In this document: positions 10,073 to 17,944 of the stretch, piece after piece
Layout: every line of letters starts with the position of its first letter
Numbering within the stretch: position 1 is the first letter of the stretch
Virus record (IMG/VR): IMGVR_UViG_3300032241_002251
Coordinates: 1-25,524 of that record
Length of the DNA stretch: 25,524 nucleotides
Direction: 5' to 3' (one strand)
DNA from: a virus
Notes under the pieces: model-generated
The model's database searches: none
Seen by the model: the letters and a program-made list of their open reading frames with translations, nothing else
What the model was told of the DNA's origin: nothing
Made by a program: the position numbers and the translations under genes

Positions 10073-11251
10073 ATGTCGTCAGAACTGCTGTATTGGAACG
10101 CCGCCACGAGCACTTGGCAGTCTGTAGCCGCCGGACCACAAGGCGCAACGGGACCTACCGGACCCACGGGAGCGAAAGGCGACACGGGCGCAACCGGAGC
10201 AAGTGGAACCGGACCGACCGGAGCGCAGGGCGCAGCCGGTCCGCAAGGTAGTAGCGGAGCGTATTTCAGCGTTGGAACAACCCCTGCGCCTTCGACGACC
10301 GGCGTAATCTGGGTTCAGTCGTCCACATCGTCATCTTCGATCTACGGCTTTAGCCAAACGAACCCTCTGCCTGTTTCAGCGCAAAACGGTGGCTCACCTC
10401 CGACTATCTATGTGACCTCAACCGCAGGCATGAGCATCGGAAACTACATTTACGACACCACTCTTGGCATCGGAGCCACGATCACCGCAGTCAATACTGG
10501 CTCGGTCACTGTGGACTCCATCGCTTTTGCCCCTATCGGTGGGGATAACATTGTTACGGGAACATGGACGCAGGCAGTCGTCGGCGCACAAGGCGCAACG
10601 GGCGCAACGGGAGCCGCAGGCGGCAACGGAACCAACATCTCGCAGTTCCCTCTATCGAGCACGACGGCGATCCCACAGAAAGCGTTTTTGCCTTTTGGAA
10701 GCACCGCCGCAAGTGGGACGACGCTTCCGGACATGGATTACTCCATTATCAATAGCAGATATGCGGCAACTCGTGGCATCGGCTCCACTCCGGCTTCATC
10801 AACGAACGCTGTAATGATCGGGACGACCTATGCGGGTGTGTGGGGAGTTTTCACCCCAAATACAAGCCCGTGGTCGGGCTGGGTGGGCACCAACCGCCTA
10901 ACCGCTTACTACCGAGTGACCTTATTCCTCGCCACCACCTCATCGCAGTCCTACAACTTGGTTGTTGTGGCGGGTTCAAGCACGAGCAGCATCAACGCTG
11001 GTGGTTCAGGGACCGCATCGTCTTATGCGGCTCCTTCAGCGCACGCTTTCTGGCCGATTTCCCACAGTGGCATTGAGTCCACGCACCAAATCGTCGTCCC
11101 GCTACAAGCCGGAGAGCAGATCGGTGTCGCCAACTACGGTTCGACCTCCGCAAGTTTCATGAGTGCTGGAAACTGGACTGGGATACCCCCATCGACGGCT
11201 CAGGCATACTTGGGTTCCCACATCTCCTTCGAGTTGCTCGGCCTCGACTAA
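10073..11251 (+). CDS. Collagen-like fiber protein with C1q/TNF-like end
   Basis: The 392-residue protein opens with a short adaptor (SSELLYWNAATSTWQSVAA), then Gly-X-Y repeats at about residues 22-62, a beta domain, a short second repeat (about 173-186) and a C-terminal jelly-roll-like region of about 190 residues rich in Ser/Thr/Gly strands. The short-adaptor plus collagen plus globular-head plan is typical of phage fibers with C1q-like heads. GAGGTGGTG precedes the ATG. It is the last gene of the fiber operon. Confidence 0.75.
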   Translation: MSSELLYWNAATSTWQSVAAGPQGATGPTGPTGAKGDTGATGASGTGPTGAQGAAGPQGSSGAYFSVGTTPAPSTTGVIWVQSSTSSSSIYGFSQTNPLPVSAQNGGSPPTIYVTSTAGMSIGNYIYDTTLGIGATITAVNTGSVTVDSIAFAPIGGDNIVTGTWTQAVVGAQGATGATGAAGGNGTNISQFPLSSTTAIPQKAFLPFGSTAASGTTLPDMDYSIINSRYAATRGIGSTPASSTNAVMIGTTYAGVWGVFTPNTSPWSGWVGTNRLTAYYRVTLFLATTSSQSYNLVVVAGSSTSSINAGGSGTASSYAAPSAHAFWPISHSGIESTHQIVVPLQAGEQIGVANYGSTSASFMSAGNWTGIPPSTAQAYLGSHISFELLGLD

Positions 11252-11269
11252 AGATTTCACCTAAACCCC

Positions 11270-11301
11270 CTGAGCCAAACCCTAGATGTGTGTAGTAGGG
11301 T
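11270..11301 (+). promoter_or_regulatory. Possible promoter for small Zn-finger gene
   Basis: TAGGGT (11296-11301) lies eight bases before the GTG at 11310. An upstream CTGAGC (11270-11275) is a partial -35 match. The position right after the long fiber operon makes a new promoter plausible. Confidence 0.35.
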
Positions 11302-11309
11302 TTCCAAAT

Positions 11310-11462
11310 GTGGAAGAAGTTGACGACCCTACCGACGAGAACGGCTACTGCCCCATCTGCGGCCCTCGCCACTTCTTCCTGTCTGGCCCGTGGTTTCACC
11401 GGCAGCACATCGAGGAAGCCAAGAAACGCCACCCTTCCAACCCCCAAGGAGAGAATAAATGA
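11310..11462 (+). CDS. Small CPxCG...H zinc-finger-like protein
   Basis: The frame gives about 50 residues with GYCPICGPRHFFLSGPW and FHRQHIEEAKKRHP. CPIC plus a pair of His later is the layout of a single zinc finger. A GTG at 11310 fits the nearby -10 element; an in-frame ATG at 11286 would add eight residues but overlaps the promoter-like site. The stop overlaps the next ATG (AATGA), so the two genes are coupled. Function is unknown. Confidence 0.55.
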   Translation: MEEVDDPTDENGYCPICGPRHFFLSGPWFHRQHIEEAKKRHPSNPQGENK

Positions 11463-11731
11463 CTGACCCAGTGACCCCACTGCCGCAACGGAAGCCGATG
11501 GACGAAAACTTTTCAGCAGAAGTCGCTGCGCTGCTTAGTCACATCAAGGACCTTTGCAAGCAGATGCGAGATCACGAGAAGGCTGTGATTTCACTAGGGG
11601 AGGAGCGTCGCCAGACCGTTACCCGCCTCCGTGAGCACAATGTTCCGTGGCTCAAAATCGCTGAGTGGGCGAACACCACCGATCAGGCATTGTTCAAGCA
11701 CCAGAACCGCAAGCCCAAGGCCGATAAGTAG
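11459..11731 (+). CDS. Small protein with helix-turn-helix-like C-terminus
   Basis: This 90-residue, helical protein has an N-terminal amphipathic stretch (EVAALLSHIKDLCKQMRDHEKAVISLGEERRQ) followed by VTRLREHNVPWLKIAEWANTTDQALFKHQNRK. The second part reads like a helix-turn-helix of the sigma/MarR-like kind (xxLRExxxPWxxIAExxxTTxQALxKxxN). It could bind DNA as a small regulator. AAGGAGAG precedes the ATG, which overlaps the preceding stop. The family is not identified. Confidence 0.65.
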   Translation: MTDPVTPLPQRKPMDENFSAEVAALLSHIKDLCKQMRDHEKAVISLGEERRQTVTRLREHNVPWLKIAEWANTTDQALFKHQNRKPKADK

Positions 11732-11753
11732 GCCGTAGCCCCATCACACTGAT

Positions 11754-11782
11754 TTGTGGTGTTTGCATAACCCTGCTATAGT
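11754..11782 (+). promoter_or_regulatory. Promoter of the helicase gene, extended -10
   Basis: TTGTGG (11754-11759), a 17-base spacer ending in TGC (extended -10) and TATAGT (11777-11782), eight bases before ATG 11791. CATCACA (11742-11748) can pair with TGTGGTG (11755-11761), a small hairpin followed by TTT that might end upstream transcription and overlaps the -35. Confidence 0.6.
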
Positions 11783-11790
11783 AGTTGGTT

Positions 11791-14250
11791 ATGACCGAAC
11801 AACTGCTCGCACGGGCAATGCAGATCATCGGGGGGAACTGCGATGGGGCTGTAGAGCAAGACGGCGTTGGCTTCAACGGGCCAGATAGTAAGTCCGGTAA
11901 AGCCATCGCCGCCACTCCACCTGAAGCGTGGAGCGCAGGGGTGCAGCGCACCGCCTATGAGATGCTCAAAAAGTATCGCAGCCAACTCGCAGCAGCGGGC
12001 GTGGACTACGACGCTATTCCCGAGCCGCCACAGGTCAATGCCACCGGACTACGGGCTATTGACGTTCGCTCTGGCAAGGTGCTGGTATTCCTGCCCTACG
12101 GTGACCCTGCATACCCTAAGACCGCACTAGGGGCTGTTTGGAACCGTGACCTCAGAGGTTGGCAGGTTGCGGTGAGTAAGTATGGCTCAGTGCTGGAATG
12201 GGCACGCCGCAATGAGGTTCCGGTCAGCGACCGAGCACGGGCGATCCTCGAAGCCACGCCAAAGCCGAGCAAGCCGGATTACTCCGGTCATGTTGTCGTT
12301 GAGCGCAACGAAATCGTCATCAGGTTCGACTACAACCCAATGCTCGTAGATGCCGTTCGCTCCATTCCGGGGCGCAAGTGGGATAACGACGATAAGAGTT
12401 GGCGTGTTCCAAAAGATACGGTCAGCATTGTTCGCAAACTTGCGAGCGACTACAACCTATTCCTCACCGACGATGTGAAGCGACTGCCCGATGTAGAGGT
12501 GCATCTCGGACCGAAGGTGAGCGTCGTCGGCAATGACTTTGCGATCTCGTTCACCTACGATGCCGAACTCCTTACTGCGGTTCGCCAAATGCCGGGAGCA
12601 CGATGGGCACCGGGCACGAAGGCGTGGATCGTCCCCATTGAGAGCGCAGAGGAAGTCGTCAAGTTCGTCAAGCAGCACAACGCTCGCACCTCGCCAGAGG
12701 CAGACCGTTTGGTGCAGGAGAGCACGCTCCTCCAAGATGTAATCGACGCTAGCGCAGCCAAAGACGCTCAAATCCAAATCGCAGGGTTGGGCAACGGTCG
12801 CTATGAACTGTTCCCTTTCCAGCGTGCAGGCGTGGCGTATGCCCTCCGTTCGATGGGGTGGGAGCACAAGGCCGATGGCGTGTGGGAGCGCACCACAGAC
12901 ACCGGCGCAGGTGGCGTGCTGATCGGTGACGAGATGGGGTTGGGCAAGACGAGCCAAGGGCTTGCTGTCCTCCAAGCCACACAGTCGTTCCCTGCCGTCG
13001 TGGTCGTCCCTGCCAGCCTCAAACTCAACTGGGAGCGTGAGGTCGCCATGTGGCTACCGCCAGAACGCACCGTCAAGGTGCTGAACGGCACCAGCGGCAA
13101 CCTCCCCGATGCCGATGTGTATGTCGTGAACTTTGACGTTGCCCACTATTGGGCGGAGAAGTTCGTCAGCGTCAAGGGTTTGGTTGTGGACGAGAGCCAC
13201 TACATCAAGAACGGTCAAGCCCGACGCACGAAGGCGTGCATCGCCATTTCCGACAAGGTAGTTGCAGGCGGCGTTCGTGTCTGCCTGTCCGGCACCGCCA
13301 TCGTGAACCAGCCGCTCGAAATCATGACCCAACTCCGTGTGATCTACCGGCTCGATGAGTTGGGCGGAGCACGGTCGTTCCGCAGCACCTACGGTAAAGC
13401 ATCAGCACGCAGCCTCGCAGCACTGAACCGCAAACTGCGCTCTAAGTGCTATGTCCGACGCAGGAAGGCCGATGTTCTCACCGAACTACCTCCGAAGCGT
13501 TGGAGCAGCGTGATTGTCGAAGGCGATCCAGCCATCATGAAGGAATACAAAAAGGCCGAAGCAGATATCGTGAAGTATCTTTCGCAACTTGCGATGCAGT
13601 TTGCTTTGGAGTCCGGCGCAAGTTCAGAGGAAGCCCGCAAAGAGGCATGGATGAAGGCACTCCGAGCACGCTCAGCCGAGCACCTCGTCTCCATTTCCAC
13701 CCTGAAGCAAATCGCCGCCAGAGCCAAGATGAAGGTTGCAAAGCAGTGGGTTGAGGATTTCCTTACCACCGACAAGAAGTTGGTCGTGTTTGGTTGGCAC
13801 CGTGAGGTCGTGGATCAGATCGCCACCGACTTTGCCGATGGGGTCAAAATCCAAGGTGGCATCACCGCCGAGCGTCGCCAGCAAGCGGTGGACTTGTTCC
13901 AAAACTCCGACGGTCAAAAAGTTATCGCTTGCAACATCAAGGCAGCCGGAGTGGGACTAACCCTCACGGCAGCGAGCGATGTGCTGTTCATCGAACAGGG
14001 GTGGACACCATCAGACATGGAGCAGGGTGCCGACCGTTGCCACCGCATCGGTCAGAAAGACAGCGTGACCGCATGGCTCATGCTCACCGCCGATACCATC
14101 GACGAAGATATCGCAGCCCTTATTCAGGCGAAGCGCAACATCGTGGATCGTGCCATCGACGGCAGCGAGGACGAGGACGACGAGGAAGGCTCGATCATCG
14201 GCGAACTCATCGTGGGTCTTGCCGAGCGTGGTATGCGACAGGCTTTCTAG
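11791..14250 (+). CDS. SNF2-family helicase with HARP-like repeats (SMARCAL1-like)
   Basis: The 819-residue protein has an N-terminal domain (about 1-80), then three copies of a HARP-like unit at about 88-146, 166-223 and 241-298. The last two share the pattern VxFDYNxxLVxAVRxxPGxxW...KxWxVP. The motor follows: FPFQRAGVAYAL, Walker A GDEMGLGKT (about 379-387), DESH Walker B (about 466-469), SGTAIVN, and the C-terminal lobe with VLFIEQGWTPSDMEQGADRCHRIGQ. HARP domains in SMARCAL1 give annealing-helicase activity, rewinding single strands at forks. Phage SNF2 proteins are usually linked to replication or recombination. The start is at ATG 11791 behind a good promoter with almost no leader. The gene converges on the minus-strand block with a two-base gap. 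Confidence 0.9.
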   Translation: MTEQLLARAMQIIGGNCDGAVEQDGVGFNGPDSKSGKAIAATPPEAWSAGVQRTAYEMLKKYRSQLAAAGVDYDAIPEPPQVNATGLRAIDVRSGKVLVFLPYGDPAYPKTALGAVWNRDLRGWQVAVSKYGSVLEWARRNEVPVSDRARAILEATPKPSKPDYSGHVVVERNEIVIRFDYNPMLVDAVRSIPGRKWDNDDKSWRVPKDTVSIVRKLASDYNLFLTDDVKRLPDVEVHLGPKVSVVGNDFAISFTYDAELLTAVRQMPGARWAPGTKAWIVPIESAEEVVKFVKQHNARTSPEADRLVQESTLLQDVIDASAAKDAQIQIAGLGNGRYELFPFQRAGVAYALRSMGWEHKADGVWERTTDTGAGGVLIGDEMGLGKTSQGLAVLQATQSFPAVVVVPASLKLNWEREVAMWLPPERTVKVLNGTSGNLPDADVYVVNFDVAHYWAEKFVSVKGLVVDESHYIKNGQARRTKACIAISDKVVAGGVRVCLSGTAIVNQPLEIMTQLRVIYRLDELGGARSFRSTYGKASARSLAALNRKLRSKCYVRRRKADVLTELPPKRWSSVIVEGDPAIMKEYKKAEADIVKYLSQLAMQFALESGASSEEARKEAWMKALRARSAEHLVSISTLKQIAARAKMKVAKQWVEDFLTTDKKLVVFGWHREVVDQIATDFADGVKIQGGITAERRQQAVDLFQNSDGQKVIACNIKAAGVGLTLTAASDVLFIEQGWTPSDMEQGADRCHRIGQKDSVTAWLMLTADTIDEDIAALIQAKRNIVDRAIDGSEDEDDEEGSIIGELIVGLAERGMRQAF

Positions 14251-14252
14251 GG

Positions 14253-15794
14253 TTATTCGTCGATGTATTGGTTCCCATGAAAGTTGGGACCGTGCGGGTT
14301 GTTCTGCTGGTCATTCGTCGGCGCAGGACGACCACTATCGGTTGCTTGATACCTATTGCCCACTTGATAGCGTTGGGATGCCTCCATTTGTGCGGGTGCG
14401 CTCGGCTTATGGGGAGCATCGTCCTTTGGTGCTGAGGTCTTAGGCTTGGAGTTATCGCCCTTTGGCTTCTCGCTACTTGCGGGCTTGCGACCACCGCCGG
14501 TTGGCTTAGGCTGCTTTTCAGCAGTCTTTTTGTCGCCGCCACCCTGACGCTTCCCTCCGCTTGCCCCCTTTTTTTCCTCGGTTGCCCGCTTCTTCTCCTC
14601 GTCCTTGATCTTTTTTTCCTCGGCAGAACCCGGTTTGACGACATGGTAGGAGACGGGCTGAACCTTTTTGGAGTCGCCCGGAAGCCGCTTCGCTGGCTTG
14701 CTCGCCGTCATCGACGGCTTCAGGCTGTGAACGCTCGAACCCGGCTCACGGTAAGACGCTATGCGCTCCTTGCGCTCGGCGTTCTCCCTTGTGCGCTCCC
14801 TGACCTTCTCTTGGTGTTCCTTTGTGGTGAAAAGGTTGGCGAGCATGTGGAAGAAGCCCTTAGTCACTTCTTCACCTTCGGGGTAGTTGCTCAACGGTTC
14901 CAATAGGGTTTCTGTGCTGAAATCCGACTTAGCAACCTTGGTTTCGCTGACCTTCTCCGCAGCCTTGACCGCTTCGTCAGCACTCTTGCTCGCACGAGCC
15001 GCAGCGTCAGATGCCCACTTAGCGTTTCCGGGGTGAGGGTGGCGGTTCGCCTCCACGCCCTCGACTTTGGAGGTGTTGTAGGCGTTGTCCTCGTTCGTCC
15101 GACCAGCCGTGTAGTGCGCTTCCATAGCAGCACGGTGCATCACCGAGGCATGGTCGTAAGCCCGTGACTTTGGAGTGTCGCTCCCGTTTGCCTTTGCCCG
15201 TTCCACCTCAGCGAGGCGTTGGAGGGAGTCGGCGAAATCGTGATGGCGGACACCTAATCCAATGTGCGCTCCACCGATCCCCCGCCAGTCAACCGTTGCC
15301 GCCATGTGCTTTTTGGCGAGTTCCTCAGCCTCTTTGCCGTAAATGTCGTAGGGGTGCACCTTCGTCACCGGCTTTTCACCAGCCGCTTCGGTTGCCTGAA
15401 GCGCATCGTGGCTAAACCGAGCAGCAGCGACGGCGTAGGTCTTTGCCTTACTGCCCGTCAGGTCATTGGAAGCCACCGAGCCGCCGGAGACAGACATGAT
15501 GGACTCGATCTCGTCCGCAGCCGTGTCGTGAGCCTTCGCCGCCTTACGGTGAGCACTCGCAGCCAACTTTGCTCCCTCACGGCTCAGCATGGCAGCCAAC
15601 TTGCGGTGGTCTTTGGCGATCTCACGGTGCGTGTTGATGGCGGTAGTCAGCGGCGTGTCGTAGCGGAACCGCATTGAGTTCGCCTTCTCAGCGAGGGCGG
15701 AAGCCTTTTGCCACTCCGCACCCTTTGTCGCAACTTTGGAAACGGGATAGGCAGCAACTCTTTGGAGGAGTGCATCGGTGCTGAAATCAGACAT
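14253..15794 (-). CDS. Long tagged protein: two FST tags, helical bundle, disordered Lys-rich region, HGNQY end
   Basis: The 513-residue protein starts SDFSTDALLQRVAAYPVSK. A second copy of the tag appears inside at about 290-312 (SDFSTETLLEPLSNYP then EVTKG). The C-terminus ends PNFHGNQYIDE, a motif seen near the N-terminus of the protein at 17945. Residues 30-285 are Ala/His-rich helices with H-x6-H pairs at H56/H63, H82/H89 and H220/H227. Residues 385-500 are Lys/Pro/Gly-rich and surely disordered. The upstream tagged gene overlaps it by eight bases, with AGGA before the ATG, so the two form one minus-strand operon. Paired tags suggest two modules joined in one chain, perhaps separated by proteolysis. 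Biochemical function is unknown. Confidence 0.75.
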   Translation of the reverse strand: MSDFSTDALLQRVAAYPVSKVATKGAEWQKASALAEKANSMRFRYDTPLTTAINTHREIAKDHRKLAAMLSREGAKLAASAHRKAAKAHDTAADEIESIMSVSGGSVASNDLTGSKAKTYAVAAARFSHDALQATEAAGEKPVTKVHPYDIYGKEAEELAKKHMAATVDWRGIGGAHIGLGVRHHDFADSLQRLAEVERAKANGSDTPKSRAYDHASVMHRAAMEAHYTAGRTNEDNAYNTSKVEGVEANRHPHPGNAKWASDAAARASKSADEAVKAAEKVSETKVAKSDFSTETLLEPLSNYPEGEEVTKGFFHMLANLFTTKEHQEKVRERTRENAERKERIASYREPGSSVHSLKPSMTASKPAKRLPGDSKKVQPVSYHVVKPGSAEEKKIKDEEKKRATEEKKGASGGKRQGGGDKKTAEKQPKPTGGGRKPASSEKPKGDNSKPKTSAPKDDAPHKPSAPAQMEASQRYQVGNRYQATDSGRPAPTNDQQNNPHGPNFHGNQYIDE

Positions 15795-16455
15795 ACTCGG
15801 GTCCTATCGGTAGTTTGGCGATGGCCTGCATCTGTTCGAGCGACCAACTTGATGTGAAATCTGTGGGATCACCACTAATGGGGTGGTAGGACGGGGTGAG
15901 CGTCCTCCCGATGGCACGGTGGTAGCCGTAAGCGTCGTTTGTTGCCGAACTCACGACATTCGTGTTGCCAGCGACCCGTGCGATGTAGTGTTCCAAAGCA
16001 GTTGCGGTTCCCGGCACCTCACCCGTCGAACCCAACTCGGTAATGCGCCAATCCCGACCTTGCCGGTGTTGCACCGCCCCGATTACGCCGACGACATTCC
16101 CATTTCGGTCTAAAGCGACATACGCCTCACGACCCTTCTCCCTGCCGAGCATGGCGAGGTTGCGGCGGATCATCTGGCAACCCTCGGACTTCTCACCACC
16201 GACGCTGCCGATCTTGTTGAGCAGGTCTAAGCGTGCATCTTTGAGCGTCTTACCGTTAGGGAGTGTGGTTGCACCAGACTTCAGTTTGATGATTTTTCCA
16301 CCAGCAGCGTAGAACTTGTTGGCGTTCGTGGTGATGAAATCCGCAACTTCCGGCGAAATGGCCTCAGGGTGCCGCCCCGAGCCGGGTCCGCCCTTGGAAA
16401 CGGGATAGTTAGCGACACTCCGCAACAGATCGTCTGTCGAAAATGAGGTCGCCAT
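15787..16455 (-). CDS. Tagged protein with GNAT-like acetyltransferase domain
   Basis: The frame is open further upstream, but I choose the ATG giving MATSFSTDDLL because it begins the tag and lies seven bases after a TAGCAT -10 on this strand; product 222 residues. The tag runs into VSKGGPGSGRHPE (residues 19-31). The rest resembles the GNAT fold: EAYVALDRNGNVVGVIGAV (strands 2-3), WRITELGSTGEVPGTATALEHYIARVA (strand 4 and the acetyl-CoA loop plus helix) and VVSSATNDAYGYHRAIG (strand 5, helix 4). The acetyl-CoA loop is degenerate (EVPGTATAL rather than QxxGxG), so activity is uncertain. GNAT enzymes move acetyl groups from acetyl-CoA to amines. Confidence 0.6.
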   Translation of the reverse strand: MATSFSTDDLLRSVANYPVSKGGPGSGRHPEAISPEVADFITTNANKFYAAGGKIIKLKSGATTLPNGKTLKDARLDLLNKIGSVGGEKSEGCQMIRRNLAMLGREKGREAYVALDRNGNVVGVIGAVQHRQGRDWRITELGSTGEVPGTATALEHYIARVAGNTNVVSSATNDAYGYHRAIGRTLTPSYHPISGDPTDFTSSWSLEQMQAIAKLPIGPEYV

Positions 16456-16504
16456 GTGAACAATGCTACAACCGAACAGGTGAAATCTTGTTAGGCTTAG
16501 CAGC
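16456..16504. promoter_or_regulatory. Divergent promoter region
   Basis: This 49-base gap separates the minus-strand tagged operon from the ParB-like gene. On the minus strand TAGCAT (complement of 16463-16468) lies seven bases before ATG 16455. On the plus strand TAGGCT (16492-16497) lies seven bases before ATG 16505. Both imply leaderless mRNAs. The -35 elements are poor (ACAACC on plus), so an activator may be needed. Confidence 0.45.
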
Positions 16505-17713
16505 ATGAACATCAACGTCAAGGCTGAAAATGTTGCCATCGACAGCATCAAGCCACACCTCAACAACCCCCGTCTGGGCGATGTGGCGGCTATCGCTGAG
16601 TCCTTAGAGGTCAACGGTCAATACAGCCCTGTCGTGGTTTGGAACGACACGATTATCGCCGGAACCCACACTTGGAAGGCGGCTAAGAGCCTCGGTTGGG
16701 ACAGCATCGCCATCACACGCTTCGACGGCAGCGAAGATGACGCACTTCGCATTTTGATTACCGACAATCGCACGAGCGATATTGCAACCTACAACAATGA
16801 CCTGCTCCTCGACCTCCTGCGATCCCTGCCCGACCTCGATGGAACGGGCTACGAACTTGCCGACCTCGACGACCTCGACGGATTACACAGCGCATCAGGC
16901 GGCGTAACGGAGACGACCCTGCTCGATGACGACCCCGTAGATGACCTCAACCCGCCCGTCACGATCCGTTTCGGCGACTTCTTCGGGCAACTTGACCCCA
17001 CGCTGCACGAAATCTGGCTCACCAGCCTCCAAGAAGCCGTGGGCGACAAGAAGGCCAAGATCAACAAGGAACTTCGGAGCCGCCTTGACCTGCCCGATAA
17101 TCCAAAAGTCGAGCGCAAGGAACCAGCGGCTAAGTCCACCGCCACCTCGCAAAAGGTCACGATGGTAGAAACCAGCCTCGTGCCCCTGTCGGAACTGAAG
17201 CGGTATCCGAGCAACCCCCGTGAGGGAGACATTGGAGCCATCAGCGAGAGCCTGCGGGTGCTCGGACAGTATCGCCCCATCGTGGTCAATAGCCGCAATA
17301 ACCAAATCCTGAAGGGCAACCACACCGCCGCCGCCGCATCAGCACTCGGTTGGAGTGAAATCGCCGTCGTGTGGGTAGATGTGACCGACGACGAAGCCGC
17401 CAAGATCGTCCTCGCCGACAACCGTATTGCCGATAAGGCGACCTACGACGACGACATGCTTGTTGCCACCATCGCTAAGTTGGACAGTTTGGAAGGCTCA
17501 GGCTTCGACGCTGAGGATTTCGCCGATCTCCGAGCCGGTAAGAGCAGCCAACAAGGCGAGAAGGCCAAGAAGGTCAAGTTCCAAGTGGGCGAATACGGCT
17601 TTTCAGCACCCGAAAGCGTCTATGAACAATGGCTGACCGAAACTTTGGTCCCAGACGAAGCCCTGCACCGCCTCGGGCTGCCACTCACGGCACTTTTGAG
17701 GGAAACGGAATAG
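16505..17713 (+). CDS. Tandem ParB-like nuclease-domain protein
   Basis: The 402-residue product has two ParB/sulfiredoxin-type domains. Copy one (about 7-125): IKPHLNNPRLGDVAAIAESL, GQYSPVVV, IIAGTHTWKAAKSLGW and LITDNRTSD. Copy two (about 230-350): LKRYPSNPREGDIGAISESL, GQYRPIVV, ILKGNHTAAAASALGW and VLADNRIAD. The GTHT/GNHT motifs replace the GxRR of chromosome-partition ParB. After each domain comes a weakly similar 'PTLHEIWLTSL' or 'PESVYEQWLTETL' tail, so the whole roughly 200-residue unit seems duplicated. ParB-like phage proteins bind or nick DNA, and some have CTP-dependent clamp activity; which applies is unknown. No ParA is nearby, so a partition role is not supported. Confidence 0.8.
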   Translation: MNINVKAENVAIDSIKPHLNNPRLGDVAAIAESLEVNGQYSPVVVWNDTIIAGTHTWKAAKSLGWDSIAITRFDGSEDDALRILITDNRTSDIATYNNDLLLDLLRSLPDLDGTGYELADLDDLDGLHSASGGVTETTLLDDDPVDDLNPPVTIRFGDFFGQLDPTLHEIWLTSLQEAVGDKKAKINKELRSRLDLPDNPKVERKEPAAKSTATSQKVTMVETSLVPLSELKRYPSNPREGDIGAISESLRVLGQYRPIVVNSRNNQILKGNHTAAAASALGWSEIAVVWVDVTDDEAAKIVLADNRIADKATYDDDMLVATIAKLDSLEGSGFDAEDFADLRAGKSSQQGEKAKKVKFQVGEYGFSAPESVYEQWLTETLVPDEALHRLGLPLTALLRETE

Positions 17714-17723
17714 ACTGTCCCCT

Positions 17724-17942
17724 ATGGGGAAACCAAACACCGCCGTCATTCTGGCTACGCCGCTGGCCTATCCAAAGCCGAGTAAGGCGTTGTCCGAGGT
17801 TGTTACATCCCTGCCGCCCGAAAAGATGCGTGATTTCTACGCTGCGCTCTACCAAACGACGAGCAAGCATGGCGAAATGGCAACGGTCGGCGACCTGCCA
17901 CCCACGCTGCAAGCAGCCGTGATCGCCAACTACCCCGTATAG
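17724..17942 (+). CDS. Small unknown protein
   Basis: The 72-residue product (MGKPNTAVILATPLAYPKPSKALSE then LPPEKMRDFYAALYQTTSKHG) has one or two predicted helices and matches no family I know. TAGACT (17711-17716) ends seven bases before the ATG, suggesting its own leaderless start, though no -35 is evident. It sits two bases upstream of the tagged ADP-ribosyltransferase-like gene and ends ANYPV, so the two may be co-expressed. Confidence 0.55.
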   Translation: MGKPNTAVILATPLAYPKPSKALSEVVTSLPPEKMRDFYAALYQTTSKHGEMATVGDLPPTLQAAVIANYPV

Positions 17943-17944
17943 CC

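Noticed and set aside
12457-12975. Minus-strand 172-residue frame within the helicase
   Set aside because: Antisense shadow of a well-supported helicase; no promoter or start signal.
14207-14644. Minus-strand Arg-rich 145-residue frame
   Set aside because: Alternate frame of the tagged protein's Lys-rich region; no start signal and strongly biased composition.
16456-16614. Longer N-terminal extension (hydrophobic) of the minus-strand GNAT-like gene
   Set aside because: The extension overlaps the divergent ParB-like gene and its promoter; the internal ATG matches the tag start of the paralogs and follows a -10 box.
16505-17713. Plasmid-type partition system
   Set aside because: ParA and a parS array are absent, and the GxRR motif is replaced, so a partition role is unsupported.
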